A stretch of DNA of 53,999 nt from DATLMR01 sp035634255 (lineage in GTDB: Bacteria; Acidobacteriota; Blastocatellia; UBA7656), in the NCBI GenBank assembly GCA_035634255.1, contig DASQDI010000002.1, positions 1 to 53,999 on the forward strand. Reading direction: 5' to 3'. This document shows, in pieces, positions 16,508 to 24,704 of this stretch (the stretch's first letter is position 1; every line of letters starts with the position of its first letter). The position numbers were made by a program, and so were the translations under genes. The notes beneath the pieces are model-generated. The model made no database searches. It was given only the letters and a program-made list of their open reading frames with translations, and was not told where the DNA came from.

Positions 16508-16655
16508 GGTTACACTACCTCCAGCGACCACCGCAGATTTGTCTATCACGCTATGACGAAGTAATAAGGTTCGGGCGGCCAGACGTGCATTGTAACACAA
16601 CGCCTGAAGCTCTCGCATGTTGAAGGCCGGGCGGGAGTATTTAGGGTGTAATTGG

Positions 16656-16683
16656 TTGCAAGCGCTTCGAGGCGTACTATAGA
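16656..16683 (+). promoter_or_regulatory. Sigma-70-like promoter of the ligase operon
   Basis: A -35 TTGCAA and a -10 TATAGA are separated by 16 bp, placing the transcript start near 16690, about 30 bases before the ATG of the ATP-grasp gene (GGAGG at 16710-16714). Both boxes match four of six consensus bases. Confidence 0.5.
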
Positions 16684-16719
16684 ATCTGCTGGCAGATCGG
16701 ACTGAAAACGGAGGAACAG

Positions 16720-17676
16720 ATGAAGATCGGCTTACTTGTGGGCCGCGAAGGGACATTCCCACAGGCCCTCCTCAACGAGATAAATGACCGGAAGGCCGGG
16801 GTGACGGCCGAATACGTGAAGCTCGGCGGCGTTCGGATGGCCGAGAAATGCGAGTACGATACGATCATCGACCGCATCTCGCACGAAATCCCCTTCTACA
16901 GGGCCTACCTCAAGAGCGCCGTGCTGTCGGGCGCTAAGGTGATAAACAACCCCTTCTGGTGGACGGCCGACGACAAGTTTTTTAATTACTCCCTGGCCAC
17001 TTATCTCGGGATCGCCATCCCGAAGACTGTCCTCCTGCCGCAGAAATCTTATAAAGAGGGCGTCGTCTCCGAGTCCCTGAGGAACCTGAAATACCCCCTG
17101 GACTGGGAGGAGATAATTGATTACGTGGGGCTGCCCGCGTTCATCAAGCCTTACGACGGGGGCGGCTGGCGCGGCGTCTCGCGGGTCAACACGCGCGAGG
17201 AGCTGATGCGGAGGTACGATGAGAGCGGGACCGACTGCATGACTTTGCAGGAGTACGTCCCGTTCGACCACTACGTGCGGTCTTATTGCATCGGCAAGAG
17301 GGAAGTCTGCCCGATGCCTTACGACCCGATCTTCCAGAGGTACCTCGTGGTTGAGGACTACCTTGAGCCGGAGGTCGAGGAGAGGGTCCGGCGCGAGACG
17401 ATCCTGATCAACGAGGCGCTCGGGTACGACATCAACACGGTCGAATTCGCCATCGCCGGCGGGGTCCCTTACGCCATCGATTACATGAACCCGGCCCCCG
17501 ACGCGGACTGGTGGTCGGTCGGCTCGGTCTACTTCAAGTGGATGGTCGAGAAGGTCGCGGACCTGGCGATTGAGACCGCCCTGCGCGGCGAGCCGACGCT
17601 CGCGGAGCATAGGTGGAGCGAGTTGCTGAAGAACGACGTGGACCGACCGGGGCTGCGGAAACCGGCCGGGGCGTAG
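16720..17676 (+). CDS. RimK-like ATP-grasp ligase
   Basis: 318 residues. ATP-grasp enzymes activate a carboxylate with ATP and join it to an amine or thiol. Visible: an N-terminal pre-grasp domain beginning MKIGLLVGREGTFPQALL, a lysine strand AFIKPYDGGGWRG (nucleotide-binding Lys and Gly-rich loop), the adenine-contacting MTLQEYV, and the metal-binding end DYMNPAPDADWW. It is about the size of glutathione synthetase or RimK, but the substrate loops match neither by eye. It heads a three-gene operon: 10 bp to the permuted ATP-grasp gene, then GCS2. Together these suggest stepwise peptide or amide synthesis in the cytoplasm. Confidence 0.85.
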   Translation: MKIGLLVGREGTFPQALLNEINDRKAGVTAEYVKLGGVRMAEKCEYDTIIDRISHEIPFYRAYLKSAVLSGAKVINNPFWWTADDKFFNYSLATYLGIAIPKTVLLPQKSYKEGVVSESLRNLKYPLDWEEIIDYVGLPAFIKPYDGGGWRGVSRVNTREELMRRYDESGTDCMTLQEYVPFDHYVRSYCIGKREVCPMPYDPIFQRYLVVEDYLEPEVEERVRRETILINEALGYDINTVEFAIAGGVPYAIDYMNPAPDADWWSVGSVYFKWMVEKVADLAIETALRGEPTLAEHRWSELLKNDVDRPGLRKPAGA

Positions 17677-17686
17677 AGAGGGTATT

Positions 17687-19030
17687 ATGCCGAGCCAGGC
17701 GGTCTCTGACTACAACAGGCTTTTCGAAAAAGAGCCGGGGTTGCTCGAAGAATCGCGGTCCTACCTGCTCGAAAGGTTCAGGGAGGTCCGGCTCGTCTTC
17801 GGGGGCCGCACGCTCGCGCCCTACCTCCGCCCGCACTTCGTCACGCGCGAGGAATGGCGGCAGATCACGGCCGCGTGCGAGACCGTCTGGGGCGCGATAG
17901 AGAAAGTGGGGCGGGCCGCCCCCAAAGACGAACTGATGCTCTCGCAGCTCGGCCTCACGGAAGGCGAGCGGGAGCTGATCCAGATCGATCCGGGCTACCC
18001 GGACGTTTCGGTCACCTCGCGCCTCGACTCGTTTCTTTCCGGCGACGCCTACCAGTTCGTCGAGCTGAACGCCGAGTGCCCGGCGGGCATCGCGTACCAG
18101 GACATCGCCGCGCAGATATTTTACGAGCTGCCGGTGATGAGGGAGTTCAGGCGCACGCGCGAGGTCACCCCGATGTACTGCCGGGGGAACCTGCTCGACT
18201 CCCTGCTCACGATCTACAGGCGGGTGCGCACCGACGAGAAGGCCCCGAACATCGGGATAGTCGATTACAAGGGCCTGCCCACGCAGAGGGAGTTCGAGCT
18301 GTTCAAGGAGTTCTTCGAGTCCCGCGGATTCCTGACGACCATAGCCGACCCGCGCGACCTGGAGCTGAGGGGCAGCCACCTTCACCACGAGGACTTCCGG
18401 ATCGACCTCGTTTACAGGCGCGTCCTCACGACCGAGCTGCTCGACAAGAGGCAGGAGTGCCAGGCGTTCATCGACGCTTACCGCTCGGGCGCGGCGGTCT
18501 TCGTCAACTCATTCAGGACCAAGTTCGTTCATAAGAAGATGCTCTTCGGCATCCTGACGGACGAGCGGCACCAGCACCACTTCACGGGGCCGGAGCGCGA
18601 AGCCATCGGCCGCCACGTGCCGTGGACCCGCCGGGTCGAGGACGCGGCGACCGTCCACCGGGGCGAGCGGGTCTCCCTGCTCGAGTTCGTCAGGCGCAAC
18701 CGCGAGCGCCTTGTCCTCAAGCCTAACGACGACTACGGGGGGCACGGCATTTACATCGGGTGGGAGTCGGACGAGGCCGCCTGGGACCAGGCCCTGGAAG
18801 AGGCTCTCAGAGCCGATTACATGGTCCAGGAGCGCGTCACGACCAGCCACGAACTCTTCCCCTACGTCGACGAGGCGGCGGGCGAAGTGCGGATGACCGA
18901 TCAATTGTTGGACCTCGACCCCCTGCTTTTTTTCGGGAGGGTGGCGGGGGCGTTCACGAGGCTCTCTTCGTCGTCGCTCGCGAACGTGACTTCGGGCGCG
19001 GGGATGGTGCCGACGATGTTGATCGATTGA
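17687..19030 (+). CDS. Circularly permuted ATP-grasp protein
   Basis: 447 residues. The permutation is visible in motif order: the metal-binding VELNAECPAGIAYQD (about 123-137), normally at the end of an ATP-grasp domain, comes before the nucleotide-binding strand LVLKPNDDYGGHGIYIG (about 344-360) and MVQERV (about 381-386). It resembles the DUF404/COG2308-like and glutathionylspermidine-synthetase-like permuted ligases, with a GIVDYKGLPTQREFELF Rossmann-like segment between. The last residues TRLSSSSLANVTSGAGMVPT form the catalytic Gly-rich closing loop. It sits between two other ligases with 10-bp and 27-bp gaps. The substrate is unknown; an amidating or peptide-bond step is likely. Confidence 0.82.
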   Translation: MPSQAVSDYNRLFEKEPGLLEESRSYLLERFREVRLVFGGRTLAPYLRPHFVTREEWRQITAACETVWGAIEKVGRAAPKDELMLSQLGLTEGERELIQIDPGYPDVSVTSRLDSFLSGDAYQFVELNAECPAGIAYQDIAAQIFYELPVMREFRRTREVTPMYCRGNLLDSLLTIYRRVRTDEKAPNIGIVDYKGLPTQREFELFKEFFESRGFLTTIADPRDLELRGSHLHHEDFRIDLVYRRVLTTELLDKRQECQAFIDAYRSGAAVFVNSFRTKFVHKKMLFGILTDERHQHHFTGPEREAIGRHVPWTRRVEDAATVHRGERVSLLEFVRRNRERLVLKPNDDYGGHGIYIGWESDEAAWDQALEEALRADYMVQERVTTSHELFPYVDEAAGEVRMTDQLLDLDPLLFFGRVAGAFTRLSSSSLANVTSGAGMVPTMLID

Positions 19031-19057
19031 CGGTATTCCGACCGAAAGGAGACCGAG

Positions 19058-20161
19058 ATGCCTGATTTTACCCTCGGGATTGAAGAAGAGTTTCAGATAA
19101 TCGACCCGGTGACCCGCGAGCTGCGCTCCCACATAACGGAGATGATAGACGAAGGTGTGATGATGCTGGGCGAGCAGGTCAAGCCCGAGATGCACCAGTC
19201 CATGATCGAAGTCGGGACGGGCATCTGCGCGAACATTCAGGAGGCGCGCGCAGACGTGATCAGGCTGCGCCGCACGGTGTCCGAGCTCGCCGGTAGGAAG
19301 GGCCTGCGGATCGCCGCCGCTTCGACCCACCCGATTTCGAGCTGGAAAGACCAGAAGATCACCCCGCACGAGCGGTACGAGGCCGTGCTCAACGAGATGC
19401 AGTTCCTCGCGCAGTCCCTTTTGATCTTCGGCATGCACGTGCACATCGGGATCGAGAGCAAGGAGGCGCAGATACACCTGATGAACGCGGCCCGGTACTT
19501 CCTCCCGCACGTGCTGGCGCTTTCGACGAGCTCGCCTTTCTGGATGGGCACGCACACGGGCCTGAAGAGCTACAGGTCCGAAGTCTTCAAGAAGTTCCCG
19601 CGGACGGACGTGCCCGACTACTTCAGCTCCTGGTCCGAGTACGAGAACTACGTCAACCTGCTCGTGAAGACCAACTGCATCGACAACCCGAAAAAGATAT
19701 GGTGGGACATCAGGCCCCACCCGTTCTTCCCGACCCTCGAAGTGCGCATCTGCGACATACCCTCGCGCGTCGACGAGGTCATCTGTCTCGCCGCCCTGAT
19801 CCAGGCCATAATCGCGAAACTCTACAAGCTCTACAAACAGAACATGGGCTTCCGCCTCTACCGCCGGGCCCTGATTCAGGAGAACAAGTGGAGGGCGGTC
19901 CGGTGGGGGCTCGACGGGAAGCTGATCGACTTCGGCATACAGCAGGAGGTCCCGGTGCGCGGGCTCATCCTTGAGTTGCTCGCCTTCGTCGACGACGTGG
20001 TGGACGAACTCGGCAGCCGCAAGGAGATCGAATACGTCCACACGATCCTCGAAAACGGCACGAGCGCCGACAGGCAGTTGCGCACCTTCGAGCGGACGGG
20101 CGACCTCAACGCGGTGGTCGATCAGTTGATCTCGGAGACGATGGAAGGCGTCACCGACTAG
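19058..20161 (+). CDS. GCS2 / YbdK-family carboxylate-amine ligase
   Basis: 367 residues, full length for the YbdK branch of glutamate-cysteine ligase type 2 (COG2170). Family marks: LGIEEEFQIIDP at the start (Glu/Mg binding), PEMHQSMIEVGTG, the GMHVHIGI segment, and TLEVRICDIPSRVDE with the conserved Arg. E. coli YbdK has weak glutamate-cysteine ligase activity, but the true acceptor is unknown. AAAGGAG precedes the ATG. It is the third ligase of the operon, so a gamma-glutamyl (or other acyl) starter made here could be extended by the two ATP-grasp enzymes. A 250-bp gap follows. Confidence 0.9.
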   Translation: MPDFTLGIEEEFQIIDPVTRELRSHITEMIDEGVMMLGEQVKPEMHQSMIEVGTGICANIQEARADVIRLRRTVSELAGRKGLRIAAASTHPISSWKDQKITPHERYEAVLNEMQFLAQSLLIFGMHVHIGIESKEAQIHLMNAARYFLPHVLALSTSSPFWMGTHTGLKSYRSEVFKKFPRTDVPDYFSSWSEYENYVNLLVKTNCIDNPKKIWWDIRPHPFFPTLEVRICDIPSRVDEVICLAALIQAIIAKLYKLYKQNMGFRLYRRALIQENKWRAVRWGLDGKLIDFGIQQEVPVRGLILELLAFVDDVVDELGSRKEIEYVHTILENGTSADRQLRTFERTGDLNAVVDQLISETMEGVTD

Positions 20162-20413
20162 CCTCCCTTAAATTCTCGGTCTTCAATTCTCGGATGAACT
20201 GAAGGGAGATTGCGGCCGGCAAGGTACCGAAACCGGACGCCCCGCTTTAGCGGCCACGTCTGATTCCCGTACCAATATATCTGCTCTTTGAAGTGAATCT
20301 CTTTTAACTCAAACAGTTTCGGAGGGGACGCGACCGGCACCGACCGAGCCGCGGGCACGGGCATTGCATATCAGGTGCCGGCGTTACTGCCACGAAAGGA
20401 ACGGAGGGCGAGA

Positions 20414-21541
20414 ATGAGCAACCGAAAGCGCAGAGATGACTGGGATGATTTCGACGTTTTGCCGCCTGAAGATGACAGAAGGCCCGACGCCAGAGAGGGC
20501 CGGGACAGCCGGTGGGATGACGTGAGATCGAGCGCGCAGGACGCGGTCAGGCGCGCCGGGTCTCGCGGCAAGCGTAGGGGTAAAGGGCCGGGCTCATCTA
20601 TCACGGATAAGCCCTTGCTTCTGATCGGGGCCCTCGTGGTCGGCCTCGCGATCCTCGGTTTCGTCGCTTACTCCCTGATCGGAGGGCGGGACGATACCGC
20701 GACTCGGCAGACGGCCCAGCAGCCCGCGCGGCCGGACCAGACGGGGGCGGCACGCCCCGCGCAGCCCGCGACGAATCAGCCGACCCCGGCCCAGACGACC
20801 CCCGACGCGGGCGAGTCGGTCATCCCCGGTTTAACGGGGTCGCAGGGGCCGGCGAATTTCCCCGAACAGTCCGAGAGCTGGCCCGCCACGGTGGCGAGGG
20901 TCCTGTTGAGGCTCGCGGCGGCGGCGCTGCTCGCGGCGCTGCTCGCCTTCAGGCCGCGCAAGGACATGCCGGGCCTTCAGAAAAATCCGTACGTGGCGCA
21001 GACGCAGATACTGCTCGCGGTCGTGGCCTCCGCCCTGATGATGGTCGTCGCCGACAACGCCGCGAGGGCTTTCGGCATATTCGCGGCCGCCTCCCTCGTC
21101 CGCTTCCGTACGAACATCCGGGACCCGAAGGAGACGACGGTCCTGCTCATCAGCCTCGCCATCGGGCTCGGGACGGGGGTCGGCAAATGGGAGCTCGCGG
21201 TCGTCCTCACCCTCTTCGTGCTGCTGATGCTCTGGGTGCTTGAGTACTACGAGCCCGCGCAGATATTCCGCTCGCTGGAGCTGACCGTCGCCACGCGCAA
21301 CGTCGAAGAGACGGACGAGATACTGAAAGAGATATTCGAGAAGCACGACTTCATGGCGGAGTTAAGGAAGGTCGACAGGGAGGACGAGGATAACCCGCTC
21401 GGGAAGATCGTCTACCACGTGAACGTCTCTCCCGATGTCAGCACCGACCAGATGAGCGAGGAGATATTCTCGAACGACTCCGCGAACGTGGACGCGATAC
21501 AGTGGGACCAGAAGAAGAGCACCTCGTACAATTATCGTTAA
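20414..21541 (+). CDS. DUF4956-domain membrane protein
   Basis: 375 residues from the ATG at 20414 (GGAGG six bases upstream). Residues 1-60 are highly charged (Arg/Asp-rich, cytoplasmic); a membrane helix (about 65-85) and a Pro/Gln/Ala-rich linker follow. The DUF4956 domain covers about 150-260, with several helices and its signature ARAFGIFAAASLVRFRTNIRDPKETT, then LAIGLGTGVG. A C-terminal soluble alpha/beta region of ~110 residues ends STSYNYR. The domain's function is not established; some relatives sit beside polyphosphate-polymerase-type VTC genes, but none is here. The signature resembles MgtC. A strong terminator follows. Confidence 0.82.
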   Translation: MSNRKRRDDWDDFDVLPPEDDRRPDAREGRDSRWDDVRSSAQDAVRRAGSRGKRRGKGPGSSITDKPLLLIGALVVGLAILGFVAYSLIGGRDDTATRQTAQQPARPDQTGAARPAQPATNQPTPAQTTPDAGESVIPGLTGSQGPANFPEQSESWPATVARVLLRLAAAALLAALLAFRPRKDMPGLQKNPYVAQTQILLAVVASALMMVVADNAARAFGIFAAASLVRFRTNIRDPKETTVLLISLAIGLGTGVGKWELAVVLTLFVLLMLWVLEYYEPAQIFRSLELTVATRNVEETDEILKEIFEKHDFMAELRKVDREDEDNPLGKIVYHVNVSPDVSTDQMSEEIFSNDSANVDAIQWDQKKSTSYNYR

Positions 21542-21593
21542 GATGATTCTTGCCGACCTGCCCGCTCGCGCCGGGCGGGGGAAATACTCCTTG

Positions 21594-21636
21594 AAAAGGA
21601 GCGCGGGGCATCGGTCCCGCGCTCCTTTTCTCTTTC
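21594..21636 (+). terminator. Rho-independent terminator after the DUF4956 gene
   Basis: A 14-bp perfect stem (AAAAGGAGCGCGGG at 21594-21607, CCCGCGCTCCTTTT at 21616-21629) with an 8-base loop is followed by CTCTTTC. This is one of the clearest terminators in the window and separates the DUF4956 gene from the PBP gene. Confidence 0.9.
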
Positions 21637-21831
21637 AAATTATCCCTGTAGTGATTTGAAAAAATACGCCGCGAAGGCTGTACTGATCGGGGACGTTCGG
21701 CGCAAACTCCGGGCCTGACGCCTTCCGATTCAGGGTGAATTCTCTTGCCCTCCTATGGTTTACGGCGTTTCGTGAGCCTTCCGAAACCGCTGGCACTGGC
21801 CTTGCACAAGGAATCTATCGAGACCAATTTT

Positions 21832-24570
21832 ATGAGCATAGAAGCCACCTCCAAGTCGAAAGCGAGAAGACTCCTGAGCATGCGGACGCGGGTGTGGAGG
21901 CACTCGGGCGCGGCTTCAGGGTCACACGGGAACGGGCTGGCCGTCAGAGTTAAATCCATCGGGCGGCGTTTGCTGGAACCGCGAGTGGTCTTCGTGCTCG
22001 GCTTGCTGGCCATCCTCACCTTTGCCACCGGCCTCCATTTCTACTCGCAGCTGTCGCGCGAGATAGATTCGAGGCTGCGGGGCGGCTTCCTGGATAACTC
22101 GGTCGGCATCTTCACGTCGCCTTACAAAGTATCCGTCGGGGACAGGCTCGGGAAGGATGAGCTGCTCGGATACCTCCACGCGGCCGGGTACCAGCAGTCC
22201 GACTCAGAAGATCAAGGCCCGAGCGGCGTCTACGCAATTAATGGTGATTCGATAATTATCAGGCCGGGGAGGGGGGCGGCTTCTCAGTTGAACCTGCGGC
22301 CCGTCCGCGTCGATCTGGGCAGGGAGCGGGTAAAGGCCATCAAGGACCCGGCGACCGGAAGGGAGATCGACTCGGCGGAGATCGAGGGCGAGCTGCTCGC
22401 GTCGGTCAGGGGCGGGGACAGGAGGAAGAAGGTCAACGTCACGTTCGACGAGATTCCCGAGAACCTGAAGAATGCCGTCCTCGCCGTCGAAGACCGCAGG
22501 TTCTTCAACCACCTCGGCGTCGATTGGAGGGGCATCGCCCGCGCCCTGTACGCGGACCTCTCGGAGGGGCAGATCGTGCAGGGCGGGTCCACGATCACGC
22601 AGCAGCTCATCAAGAATTCGTTCCTCTCAAGCGACAGGACCTTCACGCGCAAGCTGAAGGAGTCCGCGATGGCCGTGATACTCGAATCCCGCCTGTCGAA
22701 GGAGGAGATATTTTCACTCTATTGCAACGACGTGTACCTCGGCCAGAACGGGACCTTCTCCGTCCACGGCTTCGCCGAGGCGGCGCAGGTCTACTTCGAC
22801 AAGAACATGTCGGACCTTTCGCTCTCGGAATCGGCCTTCCTCGCCGGCCTTATCCATGCGCCCAACAGGTATTCGGCCCAGCGCGACCTTTCGCGCGCGG
22901 TCGAGCGCCGCAACACCGTCCTCGATTCGATGGTCGCGGTAGGTGCCATCGACCCGGCGGCGGCGGACACGGCCAGGCGCGAGAGCCTCGTCATAAGGAA
23001 GAAGAAGAACGAGAGCGATTACGGCACGAGCTATTTCATAGATTACGTGCAGAGGTTCGTCGAGGAGAGGTACGGGGACAAGGGCGCGATCAACCAGCAG
23101 AGCGTCTATACGAGCATGGACCCGCGCCTTCAGAAGGCGGCCTTCGACGCGGTGACGGCCGAGACCGCAAGGCTGGATAAGGTCGCCGGCGCGGGGAAGA
23201 GGAAGGGCGAAGAGCCGCGGCAGGTGCAGGCAGCTCTGGTCGCCCTGGACGCGCACACGGGCGAAGTGCTGGCGATGATCGGGGGCCGCAGCTACGACGA
23301 GAGCCAGTTGAACCGCGCGACCGACGCCCGGCGGCAGCCCGGATCGACCTTCAAGCCTTTCATCTACGCGAACGCCCTGAACATGCGCTCCTACACGCCC
23401 GCGACCCTGCTCTCCGACCGCCCGCAGGAGTTCGGCTATGACGGGGGCAGAAGGAAGTACAAGCCGACTAATTACGGCGGAGGTTTTTCGAACCGCGACG
23501 TGACGCTGAGGGAGGCGTTGACGAGGTCGCTCAACGTCCCCACGGTCGACCTGGCCCTCCGGGTCGGGCTCGGCAACATCGCGGAGATGGCGGAAGACTG
23601 CGGCCTCGACCGGCCCCCGGCTTACCCTTCGATGGCCCTCGGGACGGGCGAGGTGACCCCCCTCCAACTCGCGGGCGCGTACACGGCCTTCGCGAACGAA
23701 GGCATGGCGTTGCGGCCCGTGCCGGTAAAAAGTGTTCGCGGCCCCGCGAGAGGCGGGGCGGATGGCAGGGCGCCGGCAAAGTCCGTGCGGGTCTTCTCGC
23801 CTCAAATCGCGTACGTTATGACGACCCTCATGCAATCGGTCGTGGACTCGGGGACGGCGTCGCGGGTCCGGGGGATGGGGTTGAAAGGCGCTATCGCGGG
23901 CAAGACGGGCACTTCGAATGACGGCTGGTTCGTCGGCTACACCCCGAACATGGTCTGCGTGGTTTGGGTCGGGTTCGACGACAATCATGACATGAAGATC
24001 AAAGCGTCCGACAGCGCCCTCCCGATCTGGGCGACGTTCATGAAGGAAGCCCTTGAGATTCGGCCCGCGCTCGGGGGGGCAACTTTTTCCAAACCCGGAG
24101 GCATCGTTACTGCGGACATCGATCCGACCACGGGATTTCTCGCGTCCGCCGACTGCCCGGAGCACCGCGAGGAGGTCTTCATCGCGGGCACGCAGCCGAT
24201 TGCCACGTGCATGCACGACATCTCGGACGATGATTACCTGGCGTCGGATATGTACGACCCCGAACTCTCTCTGCCGGGCGCGGAATATGAGGCGGTGGAT
24301 TACAGCAGGATCGCTCTGGACATCTGCGGGGACTCGGGGCTCCTGGCCTCGTCCGCCTGCTCGCGGGTCACGCGGATGAAGTTCGAGATCGGGAGCGAGC
24401 CGCGCGAGTTTTGCGCGAGCGATAACCACAGCAGGGTTCGGCCCGAGCCCCCGACTGATCCGGGCCCCTCCCTACTGGTTGAGGCGGGCCAGCGGAAGAA
24501 GAAGCGGGGGCCGGCAGAGCCGCCCATTCCGCCGGAGTCGCGGTCGCTGAGGCCGCCCGACGAGCGGTGA
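21832..24570 (+). CDS. Bifunctional class A penicillin-binding protein, PBP1b type
   Basis: About 912 residues. It polymerises and cross-links peptidoglycan. In order: basic cytoplasmic tail, membrane helix (VFVLGLLAILTFATGLHF), a UB2H-like domain (GIFTSPYKVSVGDRL to GDSIIIRPG), the GT51 glycosyltransferase (EDRRFFNHLGVDWRG, QGGSTITQQLIKN), then the transpeptidase with STFK (catalytic Ser), SLN and KTGTSNDGWFVGYT. A C-terminal extension has about six Cys and a Pro-rich basic end. The UB2H domain and GT51 segments are closest to E. coli PBP1b. The start is uncertain: no good ribosome binding site precedes any candidate (TTG 21745, ATG 21832). Confidence 0.93.
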   Translation: MSIEATSKSKARRLLSMRTRVWRHSGAASGSHGNGLAVRVKSIGRRLLEPRVVFVLGLLAILTFATGLHFYSQLSREIDSRLRGGFLDNSVGIFTSPYKVSVGDRLGKDELLGYLHAAGYQQSDSEDQGPSGVYAINGDSIIIRPGRGAASQLNLRPVRVDLGRERVKAIKDPATGREIDSAEIEGELLASVRGGDRRKKVNVTFDEIPENLKNAVLAVEDRRFFNHLGVDWRGIARALYADLSEGQIVQGGSTITQQLIKNSFLSSDRTFTRKLKESAMAVILESRLSKEEIFSLYCNDVYLGQNGTFSVHGFAEAAQVYFDKNMSDLSLSESAFLAGLIHAPNRYSAQRDLSRAVERRNTVLDSMVAVGAIDPAAADTARRESLVIRKKKNESDYGTSYFIDYVQRFVEERYGDKGAINQQSVYTSMDPRLQKAAFDAVTAETARLDKVAGAGKRKGEEPRQVQAALVALDAHTGEVLAMIGGRSYDESQLNRATDARRQPGSTFKPFIYANALNMRSYTPATLLSDRPQEFGYDGGRRKYKPTNYGGGFSNRDVTLREALTRSLNVPTVDLALRVGLGNIAEMAEDCGLDRPPAYPSMALGTGEVTPLQLAGAYTAFANEGMALRPVPVKSVRGPARGGADGRAPAKSVRVFSPQIAYVMTTLMQSVVDSGTASRVRGMGLKGAIAGKTGTSNDGWFVGYTPNMVCVVWVGFDDNHDMKIKASDSALPIWATFMKEALEIRPALGGATFSKPGGIVTADIDPTTGFLASADCPEHREEVFIAGTQPIATCMHDISDDDYLASDMYDPELSLPGAEYEAVDYSRIALDICGDSGLLASSACSRVTRMKFEIGSEPREFCASDNHSRVRPEPPTDPGPSLLVEAGQRKKKRGPAEPPIPPESRSLRPPDER

Positions 24571-24584
24571 GGATTAGCCGAGAG

Positions 24585-24608
24585 GGCGGGCCTTCATTTC
24601 GGTCCGCC
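24585..24608 (+). terminator. Probable terminator after the PBP gene
   Basis: An 8-bp stem GGCGGGCC / GGTCCGCC (one G-U pair) with an 8-base loop sits 14 bp after the stop codon. The following bases (TGCAACTTTATG) are only weakly T-rich, so termination strength is uncertain. Confidence 0.45.
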
Positions 24609-24704
24609 TGCAACTTTATGGGTGGGCCGCGAATCGAACTAATATATTATGGCTATAGCTAGACCGCTTGTCCTTTGATGAGCGAATGAGATCGGAGGAG
24701 TAAG

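Noticed and set aside
18509..20041. 510-residue minus-strand open frame opposite the ligase operon
   Set aside because: Antisense to two well-supported genes; its Arg/Val/His-rich, low-complexity composition is that of a shadow frame.
20158..20364. 68-residue minus-strand open frame after the GCS2 gene
   Set aside because: It overlaps the GCS2 stop, has no ribosome binding site and no family I recognise. The 250-bp gap is left without a gene; it holds a direct repeat AATTCTCGG (twice) but nothing else I can name.
22714..24429. 571-residue minus-strand open frame opposite the PBP gene
   Set aside because: It lies fully antisense to a gene with clear motifs, is rich in Arg/His/Val-Asp as expected of high-GC shadow frames, and has no recognisable domain.
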